A stretch of 64,000 nt of DNA from the NCBI GenBank assembly GCA_963733395.1, contig CAVTCZ010000019.1, positions 620,001 through 684,000 on the forward strand. Direction: 5' to 3'. Below, one piece after another: positions 62,419 to 64,000 of the stretch. A program made the position numbers and the translations under genes. Source of the stretch: JADKAV01 sp963733395 (GTDB lineage Bacteria; Actinomycetota; Actinomycetes; S36-B12; UBA10799). Under the pieces are notes generated by a model. The model saw nothing but the letters and a program-made list of their open reading frames with translations. It did not search any database and was not told the DNA's origin. The stretch's first letter is position 1. Each line of letters begins with the position of its first letter.

Positions 62419-64000
62419 TCAGCCGCGGACTGCGGGCGCGAAGATGCTGGGGAGGCGTCGGGGGTGGGGATCGGCGGCGAACATGGTGAACGCGCGCGCG
62501 GTCTTGAGTGCGGTGCGGTTGTTCAGGAACCACGGCGGCTTCACGGTCAAGCCCTCCAGCGGATGGCCCAGCGATCGCTGGAAGGGGCGGAAGGGCGCTC
62601 GCGCCACCGACTTCTGCGAGCTGTCGAACAGCAGCGCGTTGTGGACGACGCCGGTGCCGGACTGGATGTCGTCGGCGGTGTTGCCGGGATAGGCGCCCCA
62701 GGCGGCGCGGGGGGAGAGGAACGCGAACGCCGACCACACGTTGACCCCGATGCAGCCGTACTTCAGGTCGGCGATGGCCTGTTCGAGGTGCGGACCGAGG
62801 TCCTTGGCGGTCTGCGGGTGGACGATGATGTTCGCCCCGAGGTTGCCGTGCAGGTGCTCGTTGGCGAACTCGACGGCCTTCGCCAGGAAGTCGGCGGGAT
62901 CCGCGCCGTCGAGTGCGGTCGTCACGTAGATCGGACCGAACATCTCGTCGTGGAAGGCGGGGTGGTCGCTGTCGGGGTCCACGTCCACCAGCAGGGTGCG
63001 GTCCTGCGGGCCGGGGATCGCCTCGGCGTCCGGGTTGTCCGCCCGGAATGTGTCCTGGCGTTCCTGCGTGCCGGGGTAGAAAGGACGCCGGTCCGGGGCG
63101 GCGGCCAGTGCCGATCGCAGGGCGTCGAGCAGGTCGTCCTTGTGTTCCCACCCTTCGGGCAGGATCAGCACCTGGGATGCCACGCAGGTGTGTCCGGCGG
63201 AGAACAGTTTCTGGGTGGCCAGGTGCTGGGCCTGGTAGGCGATGTCGGCCTTGCTCCACGGTCCCGGCACGACGATGGTCGGGCTCGAGCCGCCGAGTTC
63301 GGAACGGATCGGCTTGGTCCAGCGCGGCGTGCCCGCGGCCTTCGCCTTCTGGCCGGCGTCTCCGGGCCCGAAGACGATGGTCTCGAACGTGCGCTCGCTG
63401 CCGGTGATGTGCACGGTGTCGACGAGGTCGCTGTCGGTCAGGTGCTTGCCGACGTCGGCCCCGCCGTAGACGACAGCCAGGTAGCCGTCGCGGATCAGGG
63501 GCGCGAGGATGCGCTCGAAGACCGGGCCGTACGCCTCGTTGACCGGGTTCATCTTCAACACGACGACATGTCCGTCGGCGTACAGGCAGTAGAGGACATC
63601 CAGCATCGGGATGGCGGCGACGTTGCCGGCCCCGAGCACCAGGGTGACCGCCCCCGCCGGATCCGCTTGCCGGTAGAAGGAGCCGACGTGGTCGCGCAAC
63701 GTCGCAGGCGTCACCTCGGGCTGCATCCAGACATCGAGCTCGTACCCGTTGAGCAGCAGTCGGTCATACGCGTTCGACGGGAAGACCCCGGCCACCACCT
63801 GGCCATCCGCCCGGGTGCGGATCCGCACGCCCGCCAGGGGGTCGGCGCCGGTCGACAAGCGGGTCAGCGTGTCGATCATCTCGGTCAACCACGCGGCCGT
63901 CGGGTAGGGGCCACCGAGCCACTCCTCGCCCCCGACGATGGCTGACTTGCGGGTCGAGGCCCTTCAGCTGCACGCCGGCGGCCACCCACGCGTCGGCGTT
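62419..64000 (-). CDS. Aldehyde dehydrogenase family protein, 5' end beyond window
   Basis: The gene runs off the right edge. Read through to ~63888 in one frame; a shift near 63950 leads to DAWVAAGVQLKGLD at the edge. Catalytic Cys is in SAGHTCVASQVL, the Glu region in RSELGGSSPTIVV, and cofactor residues in VLGAGNVAAIPMLD. The length (>500) exceeds classical ALDHs. With the GMC oxidoreductase, it could carry an alcohol to aldehyde to acid route. Confidence 0.87.

Noticed and set aside
1..64000. tRNA or rRNA genes
   Set aside because: No T-loop/anticodon patterns or rRNA-like segments were seen by eye; a tRNAscan/Infernal run could confirm.

Overview
The window reads as chromosome from a high-GC Actinomycetota bacterium. 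Third codon positions are strongly G/C, GTG starts are frequent and ATGA/GTGA stop-start overlaps are common. The gene set is typical of the phylum: PspC-linked histidine kinase, a probable ydaO riboswitch upstream of an NlpC/P60 hydrolase, DUF222/HNH (13E12) protein, FusA2-like EF-G, F420-type luciferase-like monooxygenase, DUF6777 protein and an MhuD-like haem oxygenase. I cannot place it below phylum. No rRNA, tRNA, CRISPR array or intact insertion sequence was recognised.

Region by region. 1-8.1 kb: a membrane protein cut by the left edge, DUF5655, a radical-SAM/methyltransferase pair, a flavin monooxygenase, a PadR regulator, the wreck of a two-component system, a membrane lipoprotein, an NlpC/P60 hydrolase behind a c-di-AMP-type riboswitch, and a broken AbiEi/DUF559-like gene. 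8.1-21.4 kb: YciO/Sua5, DedA, DUF6777, a diguanylate cyclase, a D-Ala-D-Ala carboxypeptidase, long-chain acyl-CoA synthetase, EF-G-like GTPase, GNAT, YbjQ, a MerB-like lyase and a secreted SGNH hydrolase. 21.4-30.3 kb: two metabolic blocks, each controlled by a divergent TetR gene: quinone reductase plus SDR, then SDR, MaoC and acyl-CoA dehydrogenase; an opine-type dehydrogenase lies between them.

30.3-41.3 kb: HEAT protein, a beta-lactamase-fold protein that has lost its SxxK motif, a thioesterase/hydroxyacid-oxoacid transhydrogenase pair, a class I HMG-CoA reductase, a second quinone reductase, a VapBC module with a 37-bp palindromic operator, and a PspC/histidine kinase/response regulator block. 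41.3-50 kb: zinc-ribbon membrane protein, luciferase-like monooxygenase, DoxX, MhuD-like haem oxygenase, a heavily broken LuxR gene, and a MoxR ATPase-VWA-unknown operon. 50-57.6 kb: an HNH gene with an SOS box inside a leaderless promoter; a ferredoxin reductase flanked by ~140-bp repeats left by duplication of an opine dehydrogenase-NlpC pair; an MFS-opine dehydrogenase operon; and a RES/Xre toxin-antitoxin module. 57.6-64 kb: a repeat element, an SLC13-type transporter, and an aldehyde dehydrogenase-GMC oxidoreductase-TetR operon running off the right edge.

More than twenty genes contain at least one reading-frame break that restores a conserved protein when bridged, often recovering an exact 4-base overlap with the next gene. 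Most are probably residual indel errors in the sequence rather than real mutations. Coordinates of such genes span all pieces. Some loci (44691-45740, 4959-5508, 52080-52215) look more like genuine decay.

Two intergenic sites (18.6 and 57.9 kb) share the same arrangement of two direct plus two inverted copies of a ~20-bp unit and look like one repeat family.
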